Positions 24,523-33,616 of a DNA stretch of 64,000 nucleotides are shown piece by piece; within the stretch, counting starts at the first letter, position 1; the number at the start of each line of letters is the position of its first letter. Source of the DNA: UBA1672 sp050633325 (GTDB taxonomy: Bacteria; Pseudomonadota; Alphaproteobacteria; Micavibrionales; Micavibrionaceae); the NCBI GenBank assembly GCA_050633325.1, contig JBOEGH010000008.1:62001-126000 (forward strand), given 5' to 3'. The translations under genes were made by a program, and so were the position numbers. The notes under the pieces were generated by a model. The model saw only the letters and a program-made list of their open reading frames with translations, searched no databases and was not told the DNA's origin.

Positions 24523-25098
24523 TTATTTGTTTGGATTTATTATGATTTTTCTAACTTTGTCGAAGTCAAAATGTAGGTCAGAAAGGCTGTCAGGTAATTG
24601 AACCGGCCAGTTTAAAACTAATGGATTTTCGGCGAAGTAAGGTAAAGCATTATTTAAAGCCTTAACTCTATCTGCGCTTATTTGTACTTTGTGAAGTTTT
24701 AATTCTGAGAGTTCCATTACACCAGTTTTGGGGTTATTTTCTAATTTGCATTGGAAAGATTCCATTCTGTATTCACCAAATGCCCCAGTATGTGCGAACC
24801 ATAATTTCAAGCTGCCATCTCTTTGTTGTTTTATTTCGCTAACATGAAGTGTGTGCGGGTATGGAATATAAAGCTCAAGAAAAGATCTACATATTCCATA
24901 TTCTGCCGTAGCTTGAAATGGTCTAGTCAGCCACCAAAAAGCGTAACTAAACAATAAGATAAACCCAAAAAGCATAATTCTTTTAGTTCTTTTTTTGCTT
25001 TGCTCTTTTTTCTGTTTTTGTAGCTTTTCAGCAAGAGAAGTTTTAGGCTTTTCTTCTTCTATAACTGTTTGCTTTAATATTTCTGATTCTTCACTCAT
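24523..25098 (-). CDS. Membrane-anchored protein downstream of dotO, unknown
   Basis: The protein has 191 residues with a charged cytoplasmic N-terminus (about 40 residues, very Lys/Glu-rich), one membrane segment (IMLFGFILLFSYAFWWL) and a periplasmic domain of about 130 residues. The periplasmic part carries two Cys (YGICRSF and FQCKLE) that could form a disulfide. It begins 7 bp after the dotO stop on the same strand, so it is almost certainly part of the secretion operon. I do not recognise a Dot/Icm component in it; a lineage-specific accessory subunit is the simplest reading. Confidence 0.7.
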   Translation of the reverse strand: MSEESEILKQTVIEEEKPKTSLAEKLQKQKKEQSKKRTKRIMLFGFILLFSYAFWWLTRPFQATAEYGICRSFLELYIPYPHTLHVSEIKQQRDGSLKLWFAHTGAFGEYRMESFQCKLENNPKTGVMELSELKLHKVQISADRVKALNNALPYFAENPLVLNWPVQLPDSLSDLHFDFDKVRKIIINPNK

Positions 25099-25105
25099 GC
25101 CAATA

Positions 25106-28100
25106 CTAACTTAATTGAAGGTTTACGCGCTTGCTGTCTTCTGCTTCTTGGGTTGCCTTACTTTCTTGTATCAGCTCTTCAATGATCTCATCGATAACGC
25201 CGCTGATCATTGCATTTCTGGAATCACCACTATCACTATTTGCCAAAACTCGACGTCTGATTTCTGTTCTTGCACTTCCCCCCGGGAAAGCTGTAGAAAG
25301 CATTTGTCGAGCACGTGCAGCACCTAATATAGAGTATAGGCGGTTTCTGATAGAAACATCTTCCGCAGAGGTCGAGAACGCCCAAAGTTCAATAGGTCCA
25401 AGAGTGTTATAAATATGCTGTTCATAACGACCGGAAGTAGAACCGATAACGATCAATGCCGGTGCACCGATGGATTTTGGCCCTGTTAACTTATATCGCA
25501 TAATGTGCTTGGCTGTATTAGATAGACCAAATCTATCGACAACGTTTTGAACTGCTTTATCAGATATGGCAGTTCCCAGAACCCAAATACCTGTGGCCAA
25601 GTCCACCATGTCCTTATCAAAGTCATCAATAAGCTGTGATGTTAGTACGATTTGCACGCCACGTTTACGTCCTTCACGAACGTCACGAATAATCTGTGCA
25701 CGAACAGATGCAGATTTACTTGTTCTGTGGAATTCGTCGAAGTTTAGTCGTTTTGGTGTTTCACCAACATCTTGCAGGCGTGCTGCGTGATGATCACGAT
25801 ATTTTTCAGGAATATGTTGCAAGCTTTCGGCGCTGACCCACCATGAACGAACCAGAGCATGTCTACCAAGCATGTACATGATAGATGTTTGTCTGTCCGC
25901 AGCTTCGTCACCTTGTGGTGCAACATCCATTAAGTCAAGAGAGCATAATCTTGTATCTGCAATGTCAAATTGTGTAACAGATGATAAAATAGGGTATTCA
26001 CGTATAGCAGAAGTAATCATACGTTCGAACGCTCCAACCACGCTTTCCGCGCTGACTCCTACGGATGTTTCTTCCAATAGAGATCTGATTTGCGGTCTTC
26101 TGGATGCCGTTATTGCATCATTAAGAGTAGGAACAGCGTGCCTTTGCGCCATATTTGCAAGGTGTGTTTGTCCCAGTTCAAACATCTTGTCAACTATATC
26201 CCACCAGAAAGGATCAGAAGGCAGGTGAACATTATGCTTTTGAATTGCGGCATCAATTTCCATTTCCAAACGTGGAAGATATGGTCTTGATTCCGCATTT
26301 GCAGAGGAATCATCACGCCAGCGGAACATTTCATCTACCACTAATCCACATAGTTGTTGCATACCGTCATAAGGTTTGTCATATCCTGGAGGTGTAGTAA
26401 GTAGAGTAAGGATTTCAACTAGGAAACTACGCTCATCAGGTAATGGGTAACGACATCCTAATTGAGTGTCGAACGGGTTAATCGCATATTGATGCGCCAT
26501 TTGCAGACGGAAATATGCTGCTTCGTGCTGTCTACTAAGTGGCAGAGCCTCTTTAATAAGAGAAATCAAACCGGATGATGACGGGCCAATATCAATAACA
26601 GAAATATAAGGTAATTTACTTAATCCTGGGGTAATACATGTACCAAAGTTAAGAGTGTTCAACAAAACGGACTTACCGCCACCTGGTTGCGCAAATATTA
26701 AATCAAACCAAGTGGTTGTTAAGGATGTACCAGTTTGGTATGGCCAAATTTTACCATCAGGGGTTCTGAATATCATGGCACCTGTTTCAAACGGGCTAGA
26801 CGGTCGTTGCCAAGGCAATAATTTCATTACTTCTATCATTGGCGCGATGCCTGATGGTGCTGTCCCTGCGCAATGTATACCCATTGCAGATGACATAACA
26901 CAATCAAGAGGGTCGCCGGAATATTCACTTACCTGCGCATATCCCCAACTTTCAAAAGATTGTAGTAGGATAGAAAGTCTATCAAGTATTTGATCTTTTT
27001 CGCTGATTTTACACCAAGTTGCAAATGAAATACGGACTTTCACCACTGGCTCTTGCCTTGCGAGAGTGGTTAATTTCTCTAAAGAGTATTTAATTGGTTT
27101 ATTGCCGGCGTTAGTAGGGCCTAAAAGCGTTGCAGCAAATGTTTTCATCGCCACCGCTGATGCTCCCCCACCCTCAATAAGGAAGGATATTCTGAATGGT
27201 ATATCTGCTTCAACCAAACGATTTAGTAGGATAGGGAACGGCATTGAATCCATTGGCCCTACGGTCATGTCGGCGCCGGCCCATAATAAATTACCAATAC
27301 GAACAACAGATTTACCTAGTATGTTAGCTTCTGCTGCTGTTATCTGGTTTGGAAGGGTTGGCCACAATATGTCTGACATATCAACGGCGCTTTGTGGTGC
27401 GCGCGGTGGTATAGGATCACCCGGAAGACAAGCGCGCCATTTATCATTTGCACGATCGGGGAATAAGTTGCTTCGTACTGCATTAAGGGCGTCATGAACT
27501 TCTAGTACATTACATTCAATTCCTAGCTCATCAAATGCGGTAGACATCGCGGATATAAAACTTTTATGTCGTGTTCTTAATGGCTCCATAATACCTAAAG
27601 GGTATTGGGCATTTGGCGCAGGAACCCAGTCTTTGCCTTCTTCTTTGGCGTCTTCCCCGGCACGCTTGATTTCATTTTTTGTTAAACAAGACGGGCGCGT
27701 CCATAAAACAAAATATTGTTCTTCATGGGTTAAAAACCTTTCTAAATGACCTATTTTTTCTTCGAAAAGATCTTCAAGATCCATACCAATATTGTTAGCG
27801 GTTATACGACTTGGGTTTATTTGATCTGTAAGAGTTTGCCTAATTCTGGAAGGATCGCGTACGAAATAAACCTGCATGGCGTGGCCAATACGGTCAAATC
27901 GTGCACCGATTTTAACATTAGCCGAATCTACGATTTTTTGATATTCATCGTCCCCGATGATTTGCTTACTACCCTCAATCTTAAGGTATGTAACAAGAGA
28001 TCCGTCAGTTGAAACCAAAGTCGTATCATTTTCTTTGGTTTCAAGTCGTATAAATGAAGATACGGATTGTCTAAGTGCTTTTTGGAATGGCGCGAGTATT

Positions 28101-28117
28101 TTATCGAATAATTTCAT
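25106..28117 (-). CDS. icmB: T4BSS ATPase DotO/IcmB
   Basis: The 1003-residue VirB4-class ATPase of the Dot/Icm system is expected at the inner membrane on the cytoplasmic side, where DotO with DotB powers assembly or transport. Walker A is FAQPGGGKSVLLNT at about residues 474-487. Walker B is LNFDEFHRT at about 791. A QIVLTSQLIDDFD stretch and SLDLMDVAPQGDEA are typical of DotO rather than VirB4 proper. Length agrees with Legionella IcmB (about 1,000). It follows dotN/icmJ on the same strand after a 140-bp gap, matching Legionella icmJ-icmB. Confidence 0.95.
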   Translation of the reverse strand: MKLFDKILAPFQKALRQSVSSFIRLETKENDTTLVSTDGSLVTYLKIEGSKQIIGDDEYQKIVDSANVKIGARFDRIGHAMQVYFVRDPSRIRQTLTDQINPSRITANNIGMDLEDLFEEKIGHLERFLTHEEQYFVLWTRPSCLTKNEIKRAGEDAKEEGKDWVPAPNAQYPLGIMEPLRTRHKSFISAMSTAFDELGIECNVLEVHDALNAVRSNLFPDRANDKWRACLPGDPIPPRAPQSAVDMSDILWPTLPNQITAAEANILGKSVVRIGNLLWAGADMTVGPMDSMPFPILLNRLVEADIPFRISFLIEGGGASAVAMKTFAATLLGPTNAGNKPIKYSLEKLTTLARQEPVVKVRISFATWCKISEKDQILDRLSILLQSFESWGYAQVSEYSGDPLDCVMSSAMGIHCAGTAPSGIAPMIEVMKLLPWQRPSSPFETGAMIFRTPDGKIWPYQTGTSLTTTWFDLIFAQPGGGKSVLLNTLNFGTCITPGLSKLPYISVIDIGPSSSGLISLIKEALPLSRQHEAAYFRLQMAHQYAINPFDTQLGCRYPLPDERSFLVEILTLLTTPPGYDKPYDGMQQLCGLVVDEMFRWRDDSSANAESRPYLPRLEMEIDAAIQKHNVHLPSDPFWWDIVDKMFELGQTHLANMAQRHAVPTLNDAITASRRPQIRSLLEETSVGVSAESVVGAFERMITSAIREYPILSSVTQFDIADTRLCSLDLMDVAPQGDEAADRQTSIMYMLGRHALVRSWWVSAESLQHIPEKYRDHHAARLQDVGETPKRLNFDEFHRTSKSASVRAQIIRDVREGRKRGVQIVLTSQLIDDFDKDMVDLATGIWVLGTAISDKAVQNVVDRFGLSNTAKHIMRYKLTGPKSIGAPALIVIGSTSGRYEQHIYNTLGPIELWAFSTSAEDVSIRNRLYSILGAARARQMLSTAFPGGSARTEIRRRVLANSDSGDSRNAMISGVIDEIIEELIQESKATQEAEDSKRVNLQLS

Positions 28118-28257
28118 AGAGATCTATTTTGCTTGTTAATCTATATAGGGATAGTAGCGTATAAAAGTTAAGATTAATATAGCATAACTTTATAGTCCAG
28201 CACAGAAAGACGTAAAAATAAAAATTTTACGAAAAACAGCATATTAGAAAGTAATTT

Positions 28258-28983
28258 TTAAGCGGCATTTTGAAGTTGATGGTAAATGTCAAACCATTTC
28301 TGTGGTGTTTTTCCACCAAACGGACCATCTTTAGAGCGCCAATAGGCAAGAATTTGCGGGAATTGATTAAATTCCAAATCTGCTTCTTTTATAATGCGGC
28401 GATCCAAGGGGAATAGTCTTATTCCTTCAATTTTCTCGTCGCGCTTGGCATAGTGAGCGTCTGTTAGGTAATCTTGCAAAATAGAAGCCAATATATATGG
28501 ATCATCTGTTCCGATTCTGGCTCTAACGGCCTCTCTTCTTTTCATTAATGCGTCAAGAGATTTACGCGCGGCCTCCGCAATAGGGCCTTGAGAGATTCGA
28601 GCCACATATATAGCACGAGAAATATGATGCAGGTCTGCTTGACTGATTTCCGGAAGCCACAGCAAAACACCAGAGCGCATAACGCTAACATTATGTAAGT
28701 TGAAGCATTGATGGCAGAATATACAGACGGTCTTTAGATTGTTTTCAGATAAATCTTGTTGGTTACCATTTGCAAATAGAATTTCTTGGTATTTTTTTGA
28801 CTTAAAATTACAGCATTGGCATGTATTATCGTCACGTGTAAATATCTTCTGCTTTATTTCTTTTGTCAGAGTGGTGTTAGCAGAAGAAGTGGAGCCAGAT
28901 AAACCGGCTCCACCATTTGTTTCGTTTGAGCTTCCATTTTGTCTTGGAAGTCCGAGTGATATGGGTATAGATCCCATAACCAT
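28258..28983 (-). CDS. icmJ: T4BSS protein DotN/IcmJ (HNH-like zinc protein)
   Basis: The protein has 241 residues. It has a Ser/Gly/Asn-rich start, then KEIKQKIFTRDDNTCQCCNF and, 40 residues later, NNLKTVCIFCHQCFN. These two Cys pairs form the zinc site of an HNH-endonuclease-like fold known from Legionella DotN. DotN is a subunit of the DotL coupling-protein complex and is not thought to cut DNA. The C-terminal half ends in a helical region with LAYWRSKDGPFGGKTPQKW. It lies directly upstream of dotO, as in Legionella. The DotL and DotM partners are not in the window. Confidence 0.85.
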   Translation of the reverse strand: MVMGSIPISLGLPRQNGSSNETNGGAGLSGSTSSANTTLTKEIKQKIFTRDDNTCQCCNFKSKKYQEILFANGNQQDLSENNLKTVCIFCHQCFNLHNVSVMRSGVLLWLPEISQADLHHISRAIYVARISQGPIAEAARKSLDALMKRREAVRARIGTDDPYILASILQDYLTDAHYAKRDEKIEGIRLFPLDRRIIKEADLEFNQFPQILAYWRSKDGPFGGKTPQKWFDIYHQLQNAA

Positions 28984-28991
28984 CCCTTCGA

Positions 28992-29414
28992 TTAAGAAGT
29001 TACAAATGTAACAGATGTTAGTGTAGCTGTAGTTGCAGCTGTACCACCAGAACCGATAGATTCAATCATTGCTTCCGTTAGGATTGGAAGTGCGAATAAT
29101 GCACCACCAGCGATCAAACGGATAGCACCCTCTTTCAAAGGTGTTTGTGTTGGATTTTCAACATGATCTTTGATTTTCATTACACCTAGAACAGATAGAA
29201 GAACACCAAATAGGTATGCAACAGCTGCGATTAGAGCAGGTAGTGATGAGATAGATGTGTTGATGTTAGAAGCGATTGAGCTAAAGTTGTTACCTGCAGC
29301 AGCAGCAGCGTGAGCTGTACCTGAAGATGCCAACATTCCTGTTGTCATTATCGCGCCTAGTTTATAGTATGATGTTTTGGTTTTATTGAACATAATTGTT
29401 TCTCCTCTTACCAA
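28992..29414 (-). CDS. icmD: T4BSS membrane protein IcmD/DotP-like
   Basis: The protein has up to 140 residues; the ATG at codon 8 (MFNKTKTSYYKLGAIM) is the better start because a GGAGAAAC stretch precedes it. A cleavable signal ends near GTAHAAA. The mature part has two hydrophobic segments flanking the hallmark DHVENPTQTPLKEG, followed by LIAGGALFALPILTEAM. Legionella IcmD is 132 residues with the same two-helix architecture, and its gene precedes icmJ, as here. It is strongly similar to the modules of the larger neighbour at 29490-31136, so the two arose by duplication. Confidence 0.85.
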   Translation of the reverse strand: MVRGETIMFNKTKTSYYKLGAIMTTGMLASSGTAHAAAAAGNNFSSIASNINTSISSLPALIAAVAYLFGVLLSVLGVMKIKDHVENPTQTPLKEGAIRLIAGGALFALPILTEAMIESIGSGGTAATTATLTSVTFVTS

Positions 29415-29489
29415 TTAATAACTTACTTTATGTAATGATTGTATCAGGCTTGCCACAATATTGCCACATTTATTTTTATTTATTTTTTC

Positions 29490-31136
29490 CTAATTGAAAG
29501 TAACGCCAAATGCAGTGACACCAAGGGTTGCCTGGATTGCGTTTAATAGAGGACCTAGATTTACAGCAAGTGCTCCACCAATGATATGTGTCATTCCTGC
29601 CATAGTTGACGCACCTTGTTGACCTTCGGAAACATCGCGCATTATGAATAATCCACGCACAAAGCTAATCATGCCTATAACTATCATAAATTTTAGTACG
29701 GCATTAACTACATTATAAGCAGCGGCAATTTCACCAGGAGACATACCTCCTGTATATGCAAGTGTTGCCCGAGTGAATGTTTCGCCATTACCACCACCGG
29801 TAAACAAGCTAGATGATATCGCTCTCAATATTGTTGTTGCAGATATAAGAATAGCGCCAATCACAAAAGTAGATATAGTACCTATTCCACCAGGTCCTCT
29901 TGCACCTTCTTGTGCAGTTTTTGTAAGTCTTGAAATACCAATCATGATGAATATCATCCCTGCACATAGGCAGAAGAAGTTTAGTAATACATGTGATGGA
30001 GAAAGAATATCATCCATGAAACATGCCATCGCTTGATCAAGTGCATTTGCAGTACCACAAGATAAAGGAATTGGTGTATTGAAGCTTGTGTTTGCTTGAG
30101 ATGTTCCTTGGTTGGCAACTGTGTCTGGTGTCACACTATATGCAAGTGCCATAGCCACAACAGGCATCGCAAAGAACGCTCCTGCTGCGATTAATCTTGA
30201 AACACCCTCTGAAAGTGCAACTTGAGCAGGGTTATTAACATGGTCACGAATTTTTAAGATTGCCCAAAGCCCCAAAACTAAACCTATAAAGTATGATATT
30301 GCCCCTAAAAAGCGTGGCATAGACATTGTTGATGACATTACATGACAAATTACCTCACTCATTTGTCCTGCAGTACCGCCACCAGTACTTGTACATCCAC
30401 TGGTACCACCGCCTTGTGTAGAATCAAACCAAGCACCGCTAAGGATTGAAATCAAGCTACCACCGAATCCCAAGCCTCCTCCGTCAATCGTCTCGAACAT
30501 CGCATCAAACATAGTCGGTAACGCAAACAAAGCGCCAGCTGTTAAGTAACGAACCACTGCATCTTTGAGCGGTGATCTTTCTGGGTCTTCAACATGGTCA
30601 CGTGTTTTGTACAATGCAGAAACAGTAAGAACTAATGCTAGTAAATAAGCTACAGTTGCAACTAGTCCGGGAAGCAGTTCTCCTGAAATTACAAAATTCT
30701 GTAATATAGCATTAAAGTTAGTATTACCAGCAGTAGAGCCAGTAATACCAAACAATCCTGCATCAAAAGTTATGGCTGCATTGTGTAAGTTAAACGCAGC
30801 AGCATTGCCTGTAACTGTGGTTATAATAGCCTCTGTAAGCATAGGTAGGGCAAAAAGTGCGCCACCTATCAAAAAACGGATTGTTGGAACCCTAATAGGT
30901 GTTTGTGCAGGATTTGAAACATGATCAACTGTTTTAAAAACTGCTGATGTTGCCATAAGTAGACCGGAAAGATACGCAAAGGCTGCGATAAGTCCTGGTA
31001 ATTCAGACGCTGAATCTGATATGTTGCCTGCAATAGAGCTGATATCGTCGCTACCAGCGGCAGCGTAAGCACCGTTAGAAAATATAACGCAAAATAGTAT
31101 TCCTAAAAATACCGAAAAATAATGCCTACTTGTCAA
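29490..31136 (-). CDS. Multi-module IcmC/IcmD/DotV-like T4BSS membrane protein
   Basis: This 548-residue protein is built of four tandem modules of one family. A signal peptide ends near NGAYAAA. Modules 1-3 (about residues 30-115, 145-225 and 262-345) each show a membrane helix, then KTVDHVSNPAQTP, KTRDHVEDPERSP or KIRDHVNNPAQVA, then a second helix (GGALFALPMLTEA, AGALFALPTMFDA, AGAFFAMPVVAMA). Module 4 (about 370-548) is more divergent (FVIGAILISATTILRAI, GMISFVRGLFIMRDVSEG) and resembles DotE/IcmC or DotV. In Legionella these are separate small proteins. It occupies the icmC position between the icmG-like and icmD genes. Confidence 0.8.
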   Translation of the reverse strand: MTSRHYFSVFLGILFCVIFSNGAYAAAGSDDISSIAGNISDSASELPGLIAAFAYLSGLLMATSAVFKTVDHVSNPAQTPIRVPTIRFLIGGALFALPMLTEAIITTVTGNAAAFNLHNAAITFDAGLFGITGSTAGNTNFNAILQNFVISGELLPGLVATVAYLLALVLTVSALYKTRDHVEDPERSPLKDAVVRYLTAGALFALPTMFDAMFETIDGGGLGFGGSLISILSGAWFDSTQGGGTSGCTSTGGGTAGQMSEVICHVMSSTMSMPRFLGAISYFIGLVLGLWAILKIRDHVNNPAQVALSEGVSRLIAAGAFFAMPVVAMALAYSVTPDTVANQGTSQANTSFNTPIPLSCGTANALDQAMACFMDDILSPSHVLLNFFCLCAGMIFIMIGISRLTKTAQEGARGPGGIGTISTFVIGAILISATTILRAISSSLFTGGGNGETFTRATLAYTGGMSPGEIAAAYNVVNAVLKFMIVIGMISFVRGLFIMRDVSEGQQGASTMAGMTHIIGGALAVNLGPLLNAIQATLGVTAFGVTFN

Positions 31137-31290
31137 TGCTTTTCTCCTCAGACGAATTTATCTCCACTATTACAGCATATTTTAACAATATACTGCAAAT
31201 TTAAAATTCTGTTAAATGTGCTATGACGCATTATATCAGGAAATAGTTAATATTTATCCTTTTAGCAGGCTGCATCTATTAATATTGCTT

Positions 31291-32316
31291 TTACTGCAAT
31301 ATATTACCCTTTGTTCCGGTAATAACCCAACGACCATTTTTCAATTTAATGGACTTTATTCGCCCAATTCCTGGCAATGTGTTATTTACCTCTATTGATC
31401 TCATCACTTTGTTTATTTTGTCATATACGACTGCTTTTCCTGGTTGTGCGGCACGTATTGTCCATGAAATTTGTTTTTGTTTTGTTTTCTTTGCTTGGTT
31501 AGAAACATTGTCAGAGATTATTGCTTTTTCTTTAATAGGGGGGGATGGCTTCGTAGACGGCAAGACAATATGCTCATTTGCCTCTTTTATAATTATATCA
31601 TTCTGGGTCTCAAGTGATTCTAACTCTATAGGCTTGGAATCACTTGTTAGCTCTTCCTCTGGTTTTTTGGGAATTAATTCGATCGTTTCTTCTGTGATAT
31701 TATCTGCATTTTCAATATCTGAAATATTTGCGTTTTCTTCCTGAAATGACGCTTCTGTCTTGGAAAGTAATTCATCCTCGCTTAAAGGCATTGACTTTAT
31801 TGTGTCATAATCAAAGGTGATGTTATCTGATACTTCGTCAGGTGACTCTAATTCATTATCCAGCTTAGAAAGAACTATATTGGTTGCTTGGCCGTCAGGC
31901 ATAGGTGTTAAAATAGTATCTTGGCTAATACTTCTTTTTGAAATTATTGCGGTATCAGCAGGATTAACGGGAGCAGGCATTGTTATTATATCAACGACTT
32001 TATTTTCTTTTGGCGTTGTTACCTCTGCATTCATAACGGAGGTTTTATTGATTTTTACTATAGGGATGTTTTTGTCTTGGTCGGATATTGCTGTGTAGGA
32101 ATATATGCCGAACGAAGCACCTATTAATACAGAGGACAGCAAAACCAGTTTAATCATTGGTTTTGCCGTTGACGTTTTAGCAAGAGTCTCTTCAGTGTCT
32201 TGTTCTATATCAATATCATCAGACGAAATATCTTCTTCAAGGGCATCATCCCACGAATCATCTATATCTTCATCATCAAATTCGAATTCTTCGAAATTAT
32301 TGTTTGGATCAACCAT
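31291..32316 (-). CDS. T4BSS inner-membrane protein, DotF/IcmG position
   Basis: The protein has 341 residues. The N-terminal 50 are extremely acidic (EFEFDDEDIDDSWDDALEED), then one membrane segment (MIKLVLLSSVLIGASFGIYS) and a long low-complexity acidic linker. A C-terminal domain of about 60 residues follows (SWTIRAAQPGKAVVYD, then NTLPGIGRIKSIKLKNGRW, then VITGTKGNI). Legionella DotF/IcmG has the same plan, acidic cytoplasmic tail, one helix, periplasmic beta domain, and the same place after dotG. The beta domain also recalls PilP-like or conjugation proteins. The ortholog call rests mainly on synteny and layout. Confidence 0.65.
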   Translation of the reverse strand: MVDPNNNFEEFEFDDEDIDDSWDDALEEDISSDDIDIEQDTEETLAKTSTAKPMIKLVLLSSVLIGASFGIYSYTAISDQDKNIPIVKINKTSVMNAEVTTPKENKVVDIITMPAPVNPADTAIISKRSISQDTILTPMPDGQATNIVLSKLDNELESPDEVSDNITFDYDTIKSMPLSEDELLSKTEASFQEENANISDIENADNITEETIELIPKKPEEELTSDSKPIELESLETQNDIIIKEANEHIVLPSTKPSPPIKEKAIISDNVSNQAKKTKQKQISWTIRAAQPGKAVVYDKINKVMRSIEVNNTLPGIGRIKSIKLKNGRWVITGTKGNILQ

Positions 32317-32350
32317 ATTTTATTGTGACCAATTTTTTTAATATATAAAC

Positions 32351-33616
32351 TTATATATCGCCTTCTGTCTCCACTACGTTTTCAACAAAGAAAACACCAA
32401 TAGGGGTACCTGCTTCGATAACAACTTGGATTGGAATATCTGACATATCATCTAAGATATCGCTAATTTCAGATGCTGCTTCTTCAACACCAGTCCCGAC
32501 TTCTTGTTCGTCAGTAGACTCTTCTTCTTCTTGAACAACTGTGTCACCCTGAACAAAAACAGAAGTTTTACCTGATTCTGCTATCGCACCGGCATATCCT
32601 TCAATAAACGCAGCAGCAGCGGGCAAAACGATGCGCCTGAAGTACCTGTGATCTATATCAGTTTCCATAGCAGCAAGACCATTATCAGGGTCTAGCATGA
32701 TAGCATCAATATCATATTGTTTACCGTCTTCGTTTACCGCAACATTAAAAGTGATAATTAGCTTTTCAAAAACCTCTTCTAGTTCAAATTCACCAAGAAG
32801 TTTCCAGCCTTTTAATGGGCCACTAACCATTTGAGCAAGGACAACAGCCTCAACATCTGAATTTGCTTGTAGAAGCATCTGGCCATACACAATCTTACCG
32901 GCAGGAATGATTACTTCTTCCTCATAATCTTCAGTAAAGCCACCGCCATCATTGCCGTCACTGTCTCCATTTCCGTTAGCTGATCCATCTGCTCCGCCTT
33001 GTTCATCGGAGTAGTCAACAAGAGTAACGGTGGTAAATAATATTTCTTCATCAGTCTCAGATAATAGGGAAGCCATTTGTTCGCTCATTGACCCTGCTAG
33101 CTCTTCTAAGGCTTCACCCTGCTGTTCCGCATTTAAGACTGTTACAGGCTCATCTTCGGTTTCTCTAACTTTCATTTCACGTTCTATGCGTTCGTCTTGC
33201 ATAAGTCTCCAACGATGCAAAGGATCTTCTGATTCCTCTTCAACAGGTGGGGCTTCTAGGCGTGTATCCTGCGCTTGAACCGGAACAGGTATTGCACTTA
33301 GGTTCTGAGATATAGCACGTTCCAAATCAGCTTCATTTGTTTCTTCAATGGCTTCGATATATGCGGGAGATAGCTCTTCCCCTGTCCCCGGAACTGAAGT
33401 AACGTCGTTTCCTGCCGGCATACTGGAGCTTACTTGTTTAACTGATTCGCCACTAAACATGAATAAAACACCGACAATAGCCAACACAGCCAGTCCTATA
33501 ATTGCTATCTTAGCAACTGGGCTTTGTCTTATAGATCCAGATACGCTTGACTGTTGCGAAAACTCATCAAAACCATCTTCAGAACCGATTATATCTTCAT
33601 CCAAATCATCATTCAT
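32351..33616 (-). CDS. icmE: T4BSS core protein DotG/IcmE (VirB10-like)
   Basis: The protein has 421 residues: an acidic N-terminus, one membrane helix (VAKIAIIGLAVLAIVGVLFMF), a Pro/Glu-rich stalk and a C-terminal VirB10/TrbI-like domain. That domain is seen in VIIPAGKIVYGQMLLQANSD, VSGPLKGWKLLGEFE and the terminal IQVVIEAGTPIGVFFVENV. DotG spans both membranes and forms the channel of the core complex. Legionella DotG is about 1,048 residues because of a long pentapeptide-like repeat region; none is present here, so this is a compact form. It overlaps the dotH stop by 8 bp. Confidence 0.92.
   Translation of the reverse strand: MNDDLDEDIIGSEDGFDEFSQQSSVSGSIRQSPVAKIAIIGLAVLAIVGVLFMFSGESVKQVSSSMPAGNDVTSVPGTGEELSPAYIEAIEETNEADLERAISQNLSAIPVPVQAQDTRLEAPPVEEESEDPLHRWRLMQDERIEREMKVRETEDEPVTVLNAEQQGEALEELAGSMSEQMASLLSETDEEILFTTVTLVDYSDEQGGADGSANGNGDSDGNDGGGFTEDYEEEVIIPAGKIVYGQMLLQANSDVEAVVLAQMVSGPLKGWKLLGEFELEEVFEKLIITFNVAVNEDGKQYDIDAIMLDPDNGLAAMETDIDHRYFRRIVLPAAAAFIEGYAGAIAESGKTSVFVQGDTVVQEEEESTDEQEVGTGVEEAASEISDILDDMSDIPIQVVIEAGTPIGVFFVENVVETEGDI

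Noticed and set aside
30869..31072. Shifted frame within the IcmC/D fusion, considered as evidence of frameshifted separate genes
   Set aside because: The main frame is continuous through all four modules with the conserved motifs intact, so no frameshift is needed to explain it.
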